A stretch of 64,000 bases of DNA from Sinomonas atrocyanea. GTDB lineage: Bacteria; Actinomycetota; Actinomycetes; Actinomycetales; Micrococcaceae. Below the pieces are notes generated by a model. That model saw nothing but the letters and a program-made list of their open reading frames with translations. It was not told where the DNA came from and did not search any database. Made by a program: the position numbers and the translations under genes. Positions 25,814 to 33,284 of this stretch are shown in pieces. Each line of letters begins with the position of its first letter. Within the stretch, counting starts at the first letter, position 1. The DNA lies in NCBI RefSeq assembly GCF_001577305.1, contig NZ_CP014519.1, positions 1 through 64,000 on the forward strand. Reading direction: 5' to 3'.

Positions 25814-25846
25814 CGATGTGTCTCGTAACCGACGATGAACACATCG
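25814..25846. promoter_or_regulatory. Candidate res subsite (inverted repeat)
   Basis: CGATGTGT and ACACATCG form a perfect 8-bp inverted repeat separated by 17 bp, starting 10 bp upstream of the recombinase start. This 33-bp geometry fits a resolvase dimer site. Inferred from position and symmetry. Confidence 0.6.
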
Positions 25847-26223
25847 ATTCAACCACGAGGTTGCAAGACATAGTTATGAGAATCACCATTGGCCGGCAGT
25901 CTCGTGGGCTTCCGCGGGAAACAGGCGCATTGCTTCCGCGGGGGAGGTTGGCCGGCGAGACGTCTCATATCCTCAGGGATACGAGACGCTAGGAGTCTTG
26001 GGACTGGGGAGTTCAGACTTTCAACATCCGCACCAGCCAGGTCTCCGTGCAAAGGAGCAGTCCTTCGCGCGGAGACCAGCCACACGTAGAAAGGCGCTGC
26101 CACCCAAGGACGCTGGGATCGACCCACGCTGGCTAACCGGCTTGCTGGCCACGGCCCCTGCCTTATCACTCGTCAACTGTCATTGGTCGGTCGCTGCCAG
26201 GATTTGGCGTTACCGACAGCGCG
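25847..26223. other. Intergenic stretch
   Basis: No supported gene between the recombinase and the 182-aa gene. It may include further res subsites and the promoter of the rightward gene. Confidence 0.4.
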
Positions 26224-26772
26224 ATGGATGATCACGGCATGCGATACGACGATGAAGATGAGATCAAGAAGGCGCTTGGAATCAAGTCATGGAGGAATCT
26301 CTCCAAGGGCAAGATGATCAAGTTCGCAGCCATGATGCCCGACATGGATACGGAAGTGGCGCTAAAGATCATCGAGCAGTTCCCTGAATTCACGAAGTTC
26401 GCCATGGACGCTGTTGACGCGATGGAGAAACGGCACGAGTCTACGCTCGCAGCAAACAAACAAAGCCAAGAACACGTTCATCGAGCCTTTCAAGAAATCA
26501 GGGAAATCTTGCGGGGGGAACTCAACAAGGAGGGCCTGAGCTGGGAGGAGAAGAAGTTCCTGATTGAGCAAATCCAGCAGACTGGAAGGCTGGAGTTCCA
26601 AAAGGACAGTGAAAACAAGAAGTTCTTGGATGCGGTTCTTAAGAAGGTACTGTTGGGGGCTGGTGCCGCACTCGCCCTCGGGGTGGTTTTTGTCGGCGGT
26701 AAAATTTTGGGCGAGAGCAGTGATAGTTCCGAGGACTCTCTTGATACGCCGGAGGATTCTCTGGAAGCTTGA
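26224..26772 (+). CDS. C-terminally membrane-anchored helical protein
   Basis: This 182-aa protein has a long helical, charged N-terminal part ('EIKKALGIKSWRNLSKGKMIKFAAMMPDMDTEVALKIIEQFPEFTKFAMDAVDAMEK', then a Lys/Glu/Gln-rich coil), one transmembrane helix near 145-167 ('VLLGAGAALALGVVFVGGKIL') and an acidic Ser/Asp tail. Codon use is clearly more AT-rich than the neighbourhood, so it is likely horizontally acquired. I recall no named family. Its place among a recombinase, a TIR effector and IS DNA makes a defence role possible, but nothing in the sequence proves it. Confidence 0.7.
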   Translation: MDDHGMRYDDEDEIKKALGIKSWRNLSKGKMIKFAAMMPDMDTEVALKIIEQFPEFTKFAMDAVDAMEKRHESTLAANKQSQEHVHRAFQEIREILRGELNKEGLSWEEKKFLIEQIQQTGRLEFQKDSENKKFLDAVLKKVLLGAGAALALGVVFVGGKILGESSDSSEDSLDTPEDSLEA

Positions 26773-27248
26773 GGGAGCGGCGTACTCGGCATGACTCGGG
26801 CTCTGTGCACCCTGACGTGGCTCGGGTTGGCGCCGGACCCGACATAGCGTCCTCGCCGTCAACGAGTGCGGCGACGGGCCAGAGCTCGGAGTTGGCGCTG
26901 CGGCGATCCGCTCGGAGGGCGATTGTCCAAGACCACACCGAGCATGTGCGGTTTGCTGCGCAGTATCTGGGGGTGGTGGACTCCGGTGTCGCTGGAGTTG
27001 AGGGAGCAGGACGAGTTCCTGTTGGTGGCGGTACCTGGCCGATTAGGCGCCTGATTTTCTCCATTGGTAAGGGCACCCCTAGCTGATGGGGAAGTACGAC
27101 GACGAGGAACCCCACCCGTCAGATGAAGGCACGTTTCCGTCGTCGGGTTTCGATGTCTGGTCTGGCCTCTTCGTCATCGAGCAGCCCCGTGGTAGAACCT
27201 TTCTGGCACCTGTACGAGGTGCCTCCACTGGGGAGGAGCAGCATCACA
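26773..27248. other. Intergenic stretch
   Basis: Open frames on both strands lack recognisable domains and ribosome sites; I see no supported gene. The end holds the GGGGAGGAG site of the next gene. Confidence 0.4.
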
Positions 27249-27464
27249 ATGTCCAATGTGTTCGTCGAGCCGTTGCCGAAGGGAAGTTCGGCAGCGGCCA
27301 CCAGTTATGCGCTTGAGTACGCGCATGGGGCAAGTGTCACCGGAAGGGAATATCCCACGCAGCAGCAGGCGATCAACGCTGCGAGGCAGCTCGGTCACCG
27401 TCCGCTCGTCGCCCGGGTGCGGAATACGGACAAGGGGAATCCAGACCACTGGCGCGCCGCCTGA
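27249..27464 (+). CDS. DUF2188-like small protein
   Basis: This 71-aa protein ('VFVEPLPKGSSAAATSYALEYAHGASVTGREYPTQQQAINAARQLGHRPLVARVRNTDKGNPDHWRAA') matches the shape of DUF2188 proteins: a beta hairpin, a helix 'TQQQAINAARQLG' and a final strand ending in 'DHWR'. The role of the family is unknown; members are often linked to stress or mobile regions. A strong GGGGAGGAG site precedes the ATG, and longer in-frame starts lack one. Confidence 0.65.
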   Translation: MSNVFVEPLPKGSSAAATSYALEYAHGASVTGREYPTQQQAINAARQLGHRPLVARVRNTDKGNPDHWRAA

Positions 27465-27908
27465 GGATTAACGTCCTCGCTTGAGGCTAATCGAAGCACC
27501 CGCCGAGGGCGGAGGACCGTATGTGCGGTTCCCGCCCTCGGAACGCTACCAGCGCCTTAGTATCTCGATGGGTTCCAAGACGGTCCGGAGCGTAGCGCTT
27601 AGCGCGCCTTCACTGGGCATTTTGCGATCGGGCAGCAAATGGGAATCAGAGGGCGCCTCCGTAGCTCCTCGAAGGGAAGGGCGCGAGGCTCCCGAGATAT
27701 CCCCCGAGGGCCGCTACCGGACGTTGCCTTCGCGTGCACGAGGCCCCCACAGCTCTCACCCGTCAGGCCCGCGATCGGCACCAACGGCGACCGGTCGTGC
27801 CAGGAGGTCACTGCGCCTCTCGCGACGCCGGCATGCAGTCCGATCTCGGGCTCGACGGCCAACTCCTCCACACGCCGCAACCGGTTCCTGTGCAAGTCGG
27901 GACGGGTC
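27465..27908. other. Intergenic stretch with hairpin
   Basis: A perfect 10-bp inverted repeat CCGAGGGCGG / CCGCCCTCGG at 27,503-27,541 follows the DUF2188-like gene and may terminate it. The rest holds the TIR gene's upstream region. No other gene is supported. Confidence 0.5.
27503..27541. terminator. GC-rich hairpin
   Basis: A 10-bp perfect outer stem, with an inner CCG/CGG pair, 38 bp downstream of the DUF2188-like stop. Terminator by position. Confidence 0.5.
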
Positions 27909-28874
27909 ATGAATAATTATGAGATGTTTCCCGCATCTGAGGCCGCGCAGTCGGGCCGGAATCTAGGCCCCTCCCTTGTAGACGCTTTTGCAGAGTTTTG
28001 GACTGGAGGTGAGGGCCCAAGGCATACAGTTATCGACCGGAAGATTGCTGCGGCCGGTCTCACCCCTACGCCGGATGTTAGCAAGGAGCGAAAAATTGTA
28101 GATGCTTTCATGGCCGCAGACGACGGCCAAGCCTATATCCTCATGCGCGGACTGCTCGAAGCCCTCCGGGAATTCTCAAACGGACGGTACTCGCAAGGCC
28201 GATTGGAGAACACGGGCGCTGGTGTCCGCCTTCGCAAAGCCATCGAGTCAGCAGGGTATCTTCTGAATGAGGATTTCGAGCTGGTAGATGATGGGAAAGA
28301 AACTGTCGCAATGCCGTCACTGCGAACGAGGCCGAACCCGGCTTGGCAGCCAGGGCAACTTGCTCAGGCACATCCGACGCTAGGGGTTCAAGTAACGGCT
28401 CAGGAGAAGGCGGAGATTCTTAAAGCTGGAACTACCAAGATTCCTCCCAAGGAAATTTTCTTGGTGCACGGCCACGATGAAATGGCAGTGCTTAGTGTAT
28501 CTGATTGGGTTCACGAATTGACCGGGGTGAAGCCCATCATCCTTATGAAGCAGCTCAACAAGGGCCACACGCTGATTGAGAAGTTCGAGTCATACTCGAA
28601 GGACGCAGCATGTGCGATCGTCCTCATGACACCGGACGACGAAGCGCGGGCCAAACGCACGCCGACGAGCGATCTTGCAGAGCGGGCTCGTCAAAATGTC
28701 GTGTTCGAACTCGGATACTTCTACGGCAAACTCAAACGCGAAAATGTCATTGTTCTAAACTTCGGGGTAGAACTTCCTGGTGATATCAACGGACTGGTCT
28801 ACATCGACAAAGATAATTGGAAAATTGACCTTGGAAGGGAGCTCGCTGGACTCGGGTATCGGGCGCACCTCTGA
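27909..28874 (+). CDS. TIR-like effector protein (CAP12/PycTIR-type domain)
   Basis: This 321-aa protein has an unassigned N-terminal helical region (1-170) and a C-terminal TIR-like domain (about 180-315) of the 'predicted nucleotide-binding' class: 'EIFLVHGHDEMAVLSVSDWVHELTGVKPIILMKQL', 'GHTLIEKFE', 'ACAIVLMTPDDEA', 'RARQNVVFELGYFYGKLKRENVIVL' and 'DINGLVYI'. The Glu in 'IEKFE' (near 224) fits the catalytic NADase residue. Related domains act as NAD-depleting effectors in CBASS and Pycsar. No cyclase is adjacent, so it may act alone through its own N-terminal sensor. The gene is AT-richer than its neighbours. Confidence 0.82.
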   Translation: MNNYEMFPASEAAQSGRNLGPSLVDAFAEFWTGGEGPRHTVIDRKIAAAGLTPTPDVSKERKIVDAFMAADDGQAYILMRGLLEALREFSNGRYSQGRLENTGAGVRLRKAIESAGYLLNEDFELVDDGKETVAMPSLRTRPNPAWQPGQLAQAHPTLGVQVTAQEKAEILKAGTTKIPPKEIFLVHGHDEMAVLSVSDWVHELTGVKPIILMKQLNKGHTLIEKFESYSKDAACAIVLMTPDDEARAKRTPTSDLAERARQNVVFELGYFYGKLKRENVIVLNFGVELPGDINGLVYIDKDNWKIDLGRELAGLGYRAHL

Positions 28875-29491
28875 CCGCAGGAAACTGCTCGACGCAGCTG
28901 CGCTGCACCAGTTCGGCGAAGGACACCATACGGGCGGCAGCCGACTCCTTCTCAGGATCCGGCAACTGGCGTTTCGAAACCTCTATGTCTCGAAACGCAT
29001 GCCATGCAAGACCTGTCCCATCAAAGGTTTGGCACCGCTCTGTTCCGAGACCGGCTGAGCGGGACACATTGCTGAGACTTGCTTGGCTCGGGACTTCATC
29101 GAAGGTCCAGCAAGCTCGGAGAGTGGAGGGGATGGGGATTTGATCGACCGATGCTAGGGGCTCCGAGCGGTGCCGGTATCCATCTCCAGGGGGCCGAAGG
29201 CCTCTGGCTGGCTTCACGCGCCGGCCCTACCTTCGAAGTGTGCTGGCCTGCCGCCTTCGGGATGGGGAGCTGGCACTCGGCGCCCCGTCTCGACCGCCCC
29301 CCAAAAGCCGGGGCGGGGCGACCGCCTGCATGGACCGAGAGTGCCGCAGGCAGGACCGCCCGCATGCCCGTCTCGTTAAAGGAACCATGACGCGAGGGGT
29401 GCTGAGTCCGCAGACATCTTGGCGGGCAAGAGCTGGACGGGCCGCGGCCCCTGCCCAGGGGGGAGAGCAGGGGCCGCGGGTCTCCGGGATT
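28875..29491. other. Intergenic stretch with terminator
   Basis: No supported gene in about 617 bases. The right end carries a strong hairpin (29,442-29,479). Frames in between are GC-biased shadows without domains. Confidence 0.45.
29442..29479 (-). terminator. Strong hairpin terminator of the permease operon
   Basis: A perfect 13-bp stem (CCGCGGCCCCTGC / GCAGGGGCCGCGG) around a 12-nt loop with GGGGGG, located just after the stop of the minus-strand flavin reductase gene. Confidence 0.8.
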
Positions 29492-30148
29492 TCAGGCGGG
29501 ATGGCCTGTGAGTCCGTACGACTCGGCCTCTGAGGCCTCTGGGACGTTCATCTCGAAGGTCTCGGTGATGGACGTGTAGTCGTGGTATCCCATGCGTGCC
29601 AGGGGGCGGATCTTCTCGATGTCGAGGCGGCCGTCCACTGTGATGACGTCGTCGTTGATGTGGATCCTTTCGACCTGGGCGAAGACGATGTCGATGGTGC
29701 CGACGTTGGAGTTGCCGGTCATCCGGTGGGTCGAGAGGTACCGGCATTCGAAGTGGACCGGGCTCTCGGCCACCATGGGCGTGGGGGAGAGCTCGGCGTA
29801 GCGCTTGGTGACGCCGGCGCGGTCGAACTCGCTCTCCTGGAACGGCAGGGCCATCGCGGAGATATTGACTGCCTCGCGGAGGTCGTAGGTGGCCATGTTC
29901 CACACGAACCAGCCGGTCTGCTCGGCGTTGAGCACTGTGTCCTTGCGGCGACCGTCCGGGTACTGGTTGGCGCTGAACATCACCATGGGCGGGTCGAAGG
30001 TCAGGTTCTGCCACTGGCTGTAGGGGGCGAGGTTCTCCACGCCGTCCGGGCTCACGCTCGAGAGCCACCCGATGGGTCGCGGGACGGTGCAGCTCTTGAA
30101 GGGCGAGTACTGCAGGGGGGCGCGTTCGGTGGACGGGTCGTACTTCAC
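29492..30148 (-). CDS. Flavin reductase-like FMN-binding protein
   Basis: This 218-aa protein has the split-barrel FMN-binding fold of flavin reductases: 'CTVPRPIGWLSSVSPDGVENLAPYSQWQNLTFDPPMVMFSANQYPDGRRKDTVLNAEQTGWFVWNMATYD', then 'VHFECRYLSTHRMTGNSNVGTIDIVFAQVERIHINDD'. It may supply reduced flavin or act directly as an oxidoreductase. Its GTG start overlaps the permease stop (GTGA), so the two form one operon. Together they suggest uptake and degradation of a nitrogen-rich ring compound; the substrate cannot be told from sequence. Confidence 0.88.
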   Translation of the reverse strand: MKYDPSTERAPLQYSPFKSCTVPRPIGWLSSVSPDGVENLAPYSQWQNLTFDPPMVMFSANQYPDGRRKDTVLNAEQTGWFVWNMATYDLREAVNISAMALPFQESEFDRAGVTKRYAELSPTPMVAESPVHFECRYLSTHRMTGNSNVGTIDIVFAQVERIHINDDVITVDGRLDIEKIRPLARMGYHDYTSITETFEMNVPEASEAESYGLTGHPA

Positions 30149-31587
30149 AGGGTCTCCTCGAGGGCGGCGGCGGCGGGCGCCGGGTTCTGGGTGTGCTGGC
30201 TCGCGCTGTGGGCACGGACGGTGTCGGCCGTCTGGAGCCGTACGGCGCGGGATGAGAGGTAGTAGAGGCCGCCGGCAACGACGAGCCCGATGATCCAGGC
30301 GATCTCGGCGCCCCCGAGCAGGTCCGCGATCGGGCCGACGTAGAGCGAGCTGTTCATGAACGGGATCTGGATGAGGACGCCGACGGCGTAGGCGATGAAC
30401 GCGCCCTTGTTGAAGCGTCCGTACTCGCCGTCGCGCTTGAACAGCTCCGAGATCCGGTACCGCTCCTTCCGGACCCAGTAGTAGTCGACGAGGTTGATCG
30501 CGGACCACGGGGTCATGAAGTAGAGCAGGAACAGCAGGAAGTCGGTGAAGTTGACCAGGAAGTTGCTGCTGGCCGCGAGGGCGATGCCCAGAGAGACGGC
30601 CGAGATCACGATGACGTAGGCCGAGCGGGCCCGGGTCCCGACGCGGTCCTTTCCCGCGAGGGAGGTGACGATGGTGGCCAGGGACATGTACCCGCCGTAG
30701 GAGGAGAGGGTGTTGCCGGTGAGCTTGCCGAGGATGACCGCGAGCAGGACGAGCGGCCAGATAGCGCCTCCGAGTCCGGCGAGGTAGCCGACCTGGTCGT
30801 GGCCGAAGGCCTTCCCGCCCAGGGCGGCGGCGAGGGCGCCGAGGGTCATGGCGAGGGAGCCGCCGAGGACGCTGCCGAGGAAGGTCCACCCGATTGTGGC
30901 CTTCTTGGGGGTGCTCTCGGGCAGGTAGCGGGAGTAGTCGGCGATGTACGGGCCGAAGGTCAGCTGCCAGGAGGCCGAGAGGGAGATGCCCAGGACGAAG
31001 GCGGCGCCGTCGAACGCCGGCGTTTCGGCGACTGCGCGGATGTTCCCATCCGAGATGATGCGGACCAGGAGGATCACGAACACGACGGCGCTGAGCACCG
31101 CGGCGACGTGGGAGAACCTGTGGATCCAGCGGTAGCCGACGATCGCCAAGGCGGTGGACATGAGCGCGAAGACCATCGCGCCTATCTGGGCCGGGACGTG
31201 GAAGAGCGTCCCGATGGCCTGCCCGCCGAGGACGAGGCCGGTGGCGTAGAAGCCCACATAGATCATCAGCGCGAGGACCAAGGGCAGGATCGCGCCGAAG
31301 TAGCCGAACTGGGCCCGGCTCTGGATCATCTGCGGCACCCCGAGCTTGGGCCCCTGCGCGGAGTGCAGGGCGGTGAAGAAGCCGCCCACCGCGTTGCCGA
31401 TGATGATGGCAGGGATGGACCAGAGCGCGCTGTTGCCCAGGATGACGAACAGGGCGCCGGTGACCACGGCGGTGATGGAGGTGTTGGCCGCGAACCAGAC
31501 GAACATCAGGCTCCGCGGTGAACCGTGCCGTTCCTCCGGTGGGATGAAGTCGATCGAACGCCGTTCGACGGTGGCGGTCTTCGCCAT
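30145..31587 (-). CDS. NCS1 family purine/cytosine/hydantoin permease
   Basis: This 480-aa transporter has about 12 transmembrane helices. NCS1 signatures include 'SLMFVWFAANTSITAVVTGALFVILG' (helix 1), 'HSAQGPKLGVPQMIQSRAQFGYFGAILPL', 'SASWQLTFGPYIADYSRYLPE' and 'MTPWSAINLVDYYWVRKERYRISELF'. It would import a nucleobase, hydantoin or allantoin-like substrate with H+ or Na+. It leads the operon with the flavin reductase and is divergent from a GntR regulator 105 bp away. Confidence 0.93.
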   Translation of the reverse strand: MAKTATVERRSIDFIPPEERHGSPRSLMFVWFAANTSITAVVTGALFVILGNSALWSIPAIIIGNAVGGFFTALHSAQGPKLGVPQMIQSRAQFGYFGAILPLVLALMIYVGFYATGLVLGGQAIGTLFHVPAQIGAMVFALMSTALAIVGYRWIHRFSHVAAVLSAVVFVILLVRIISDGNIRAVAETPAFDGAAFVLGISLSASWQLTFGPYIADYSRYLPESTPKKATIGWTFLGSVLGGSLAMTLGALAAALGGKAFGHDQVGYLAGLGGAIWPLVLLAVILGKLTGNTLSSYGGYMSLATIVTSLAGKDRVGTRARSAYVIVISAVSLGIALAASSNFLVNFTDFLLFLLYFMTPWSAINLVDYYWVRKERYRISELFKRDGEYGRFNKGAFIAYAVGVLIQIPFMNSSLYVGPIADLLGGAEIAWIIGLVVAGGLYYLSSRAVRLQTADTVRAHSASQHTQNPAPAAAALEETL

Positions 31588-31649
31588 TGCAGACCTCGGA
31601 TCTATTGGGGTGGGAAGGGTGGGTGTGAACTGGGCTACACCAGTATGCG

Positions 31650-31663
31650 ACCGATATACCGGT
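31650..31663. promoter_or_regulatory. Candidate GntR operator
   Basis: ACCGATATACCGGT is a near-palindrome in the 105-bp gap between the divergent permease operon and the GntR gene, 30 bp before the regulator start. FadR/FCD-type regulators usually bind such short palindromes. Confidence 0.5.
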
Positions 31664-31692
31664 TGCACAAGGGTTCCCGCTAGAGTGGACGC

Positions 31693-32337
31693 ATGATGCA
31701 GCAAGGCAAGGCCGCTCACGCCTACGAGGAGATCGAGCGGCTCATCGTCCTCCAAGAGCTCCCGCCGGGCTCGCTCGTGTCCGAGGCCGTGCTGATGGAG
31801 AAGACGGGGCTGGGCCGCACGCCGGTGCGGGAGGCGCTCCAGCAGCTGGCCCGCAACCGCATGGTGGAGATCCATCCGAACAAGGGCGTCCTGGTCCCGC
31901 CGGCCTCGGTCGAGGCGCAGCTGCGCATGCTCGAGCTGCGGCGGGTACTGGAGGCTCTTGCCGTCCGACTCGCCTGCCAGAACGCCGGCCGGGGGGACCA
32001 TGCCCGGATGCAGGCCATGGTGGACCTGCTCCAGGCAGACAGGCTCTCCCTCGCCGAGTACGCCGAAACGGTCAAGGACACGCACCAGATGATCGTGGAA
32101 GCCAGCCACAACGAGTACCTCGCCGACGCGATGGCGCCGCTCCAAGGGCTCTCCCGGCGCTTCTGGCTCGCCCACGTGCGCGACGAGCAGGGGGAGATGG
32201 CTCGCGGCGCCCAGCTGCACCTCGCCATCCTGCGCCACGTCCTGGCTCGCGACGCCGACGCCGCAGAGAAGGCCTCCCACGCCCTCAACGACTACCTCGT
32301 CGAATTCGCCTACAGCACCCTCCGCACCCAGCAATAG
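31693..32337 (+). CDS. GntR/FCD-type transcriptional regulator
   Basis: This 214-aa repressor has an N-terminal winged helix ('AYEEIERLIVLQELPPGSLVSEAVLMEKTGLGRTPVREALQQLARNRMVEIHPNKGVLV') and an FCD ligand-binding domain ('LRMLELRRVLEALAVRLAC', 'DTHQMIVEASHNEYLADAMAPLQGLSRRFW', 'HLAILRHVLARDADAAEKASHALNDYL'). The paired histidines fit metal-assisted ligand binding. It probably controls the divergent permease/flavin reductase operon and itself. Confidence 0.9.
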   Translation: MMQQGKAAHAYEEIERLIVLQELPPGSLVSEAVLMEKTGLGRTPVREALQQLARNRMVEIHPNKGVLVPPASVEAQLRMLELRRVLEALAVRLACQNAGRGDHARMQAMVDLLQADRLSLAEYAETVKDTHQMIVEASHNEYLADAMAPLQGLSRRFWLAHVRDEQGEMARGAQLHLAILRHVLARDADAAEKASHALNDYLVEFAYSTLRTQQ

Positions 32338-32970
32338 GGCAGGCCCGGGCACCCATCCAAGCCCCTTCGGGTTGCAGGGCCGAGCGCTCACCAAAGGAAC
32401 CTATTACGAGACGAAGGTCCGGATACGACGATGACAGTGGGCCGCCTTAGGCAAGCGGGTGAAGCTTCGCTCCGGCCTTTGTCCAGCCATCGAAGTCACC
32501 CTCACTCTGCCCCTGCAGAACCACGTGGAAAGGTGCAGGACGAACCGCCAGGCCAGAGTCCAACCAGCCCAGTGCTCTGTAGCCACGTCCTTCGATTCCA
32601 GCCATGAACATGAGGAATGGAGGAGAGACGCCGCTCGATCGTTCTGCAGAACCCATCGTGTCACCTGGTTCGATTGAAGCTCATATAGTTATCTGTGGCG
32701 TAGAAAGCTGAATTATCGCTTGTCACAAGACGGTTGGATTCGCATGGCACGCACTTTACCTTCATGCTCAAATCACGTTCCTGATAAGTGGCCAGCTCTG
32801 TGAGGTCCGATGGGGTGACGGACGAGGTGTTTACAAGGCCGCTGCCAGGTTCGGGGCTCCTCCGTGGCCGTTCACGCCGCCGCGGAGAGTTGTTGGTATC
32901 AGGTGACGGCCGAGTGTAATGTCGCCGGAGCGACGTGGTACTCCTCTGCCACATGGCATCCTGAGGTTCA
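32338..32970. other. Intergenic stretch between the GntR gene and the immunity gene
   Basis: About 630 bases with no strong gene. A 34-codon minus-strand frame (32,661-32,765) starting MKVKCVPCESNRLV could be a small gene or a remnant. The region is AT-richer near the immunity gene, consistent with decayed toxin/immunity DNA. Confidence 0.4.
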
Positions 32971-33276
32971 TCAAGTGACCGAAAATGAGTCAAGTCCCTT
33001 AGGCCATAGAACTATGTATTCAGCTCCGTTCAGATCACGGTAGGCGGCTCGAAGGTCGTTTCCGCGAGGCCGGTCGTGAAGAATCTCCTGGACACGTCTA
33101 AACGTCTCCTGTGGATTTGCCGTAGTGATGTAGATATTCATCTCCTCGGCGCCAATATCGTGGCCGTCGACCTCCGCAGAGCCTAACCCTTCATCAATTA
33201 ACCGATCTTCCATATCAATCAAGATATCGAGATCTGTTGGTGAATTTACATCCCATTGCAACGTTAGGTAGTACAT
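32971..33276 (-). CDS. Probable immunity protein for the Rhs toxin
   Basis: This 101-aa acidic protein ('YLTLQWDVNSPTDLDILIDMEDRLIDEGLGSAEVDGHDIGAEEMNIYITTANPQETFRRVQEIL', 'AAYRDLNGAEYIVLWP') has an alpha/beta ferredoxin-like pattern. It starts 8 bp after the Rhs toxin stop, with AAGGGATAAA before the ATG. Position, size, low pI and low GC are classic for the cognate immunity protein, which would bind and block the nuclease tip in the cytoplasm. No named immunity family is recognised. Confidence 0.75.
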   Translation of the reverse strand: MYYLTLQWDVNSPTDLDILIDMEDRLIDEGLGSAEVDGHDIGAEEMNIYITTANPQETFRRVQEILHDRPRGNDLRAAYRDLNGAEYIVLWPKGLDSFSVT

Positions 33277-33284
33277 TTTATCCC

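Noticed and set aside
26769..27086. Frames on both strands between the anchored protein and the DUF2188-like gene
   Set aside because: Neither shows a domain or start signal; the sequence character is that of spacer DNA.
32404..32664. An 86-codon minus-strand frame right of the GntR gene
   Set aside because: Trp/Arg-rich shadow with no support; kept only as part of the gap entry.
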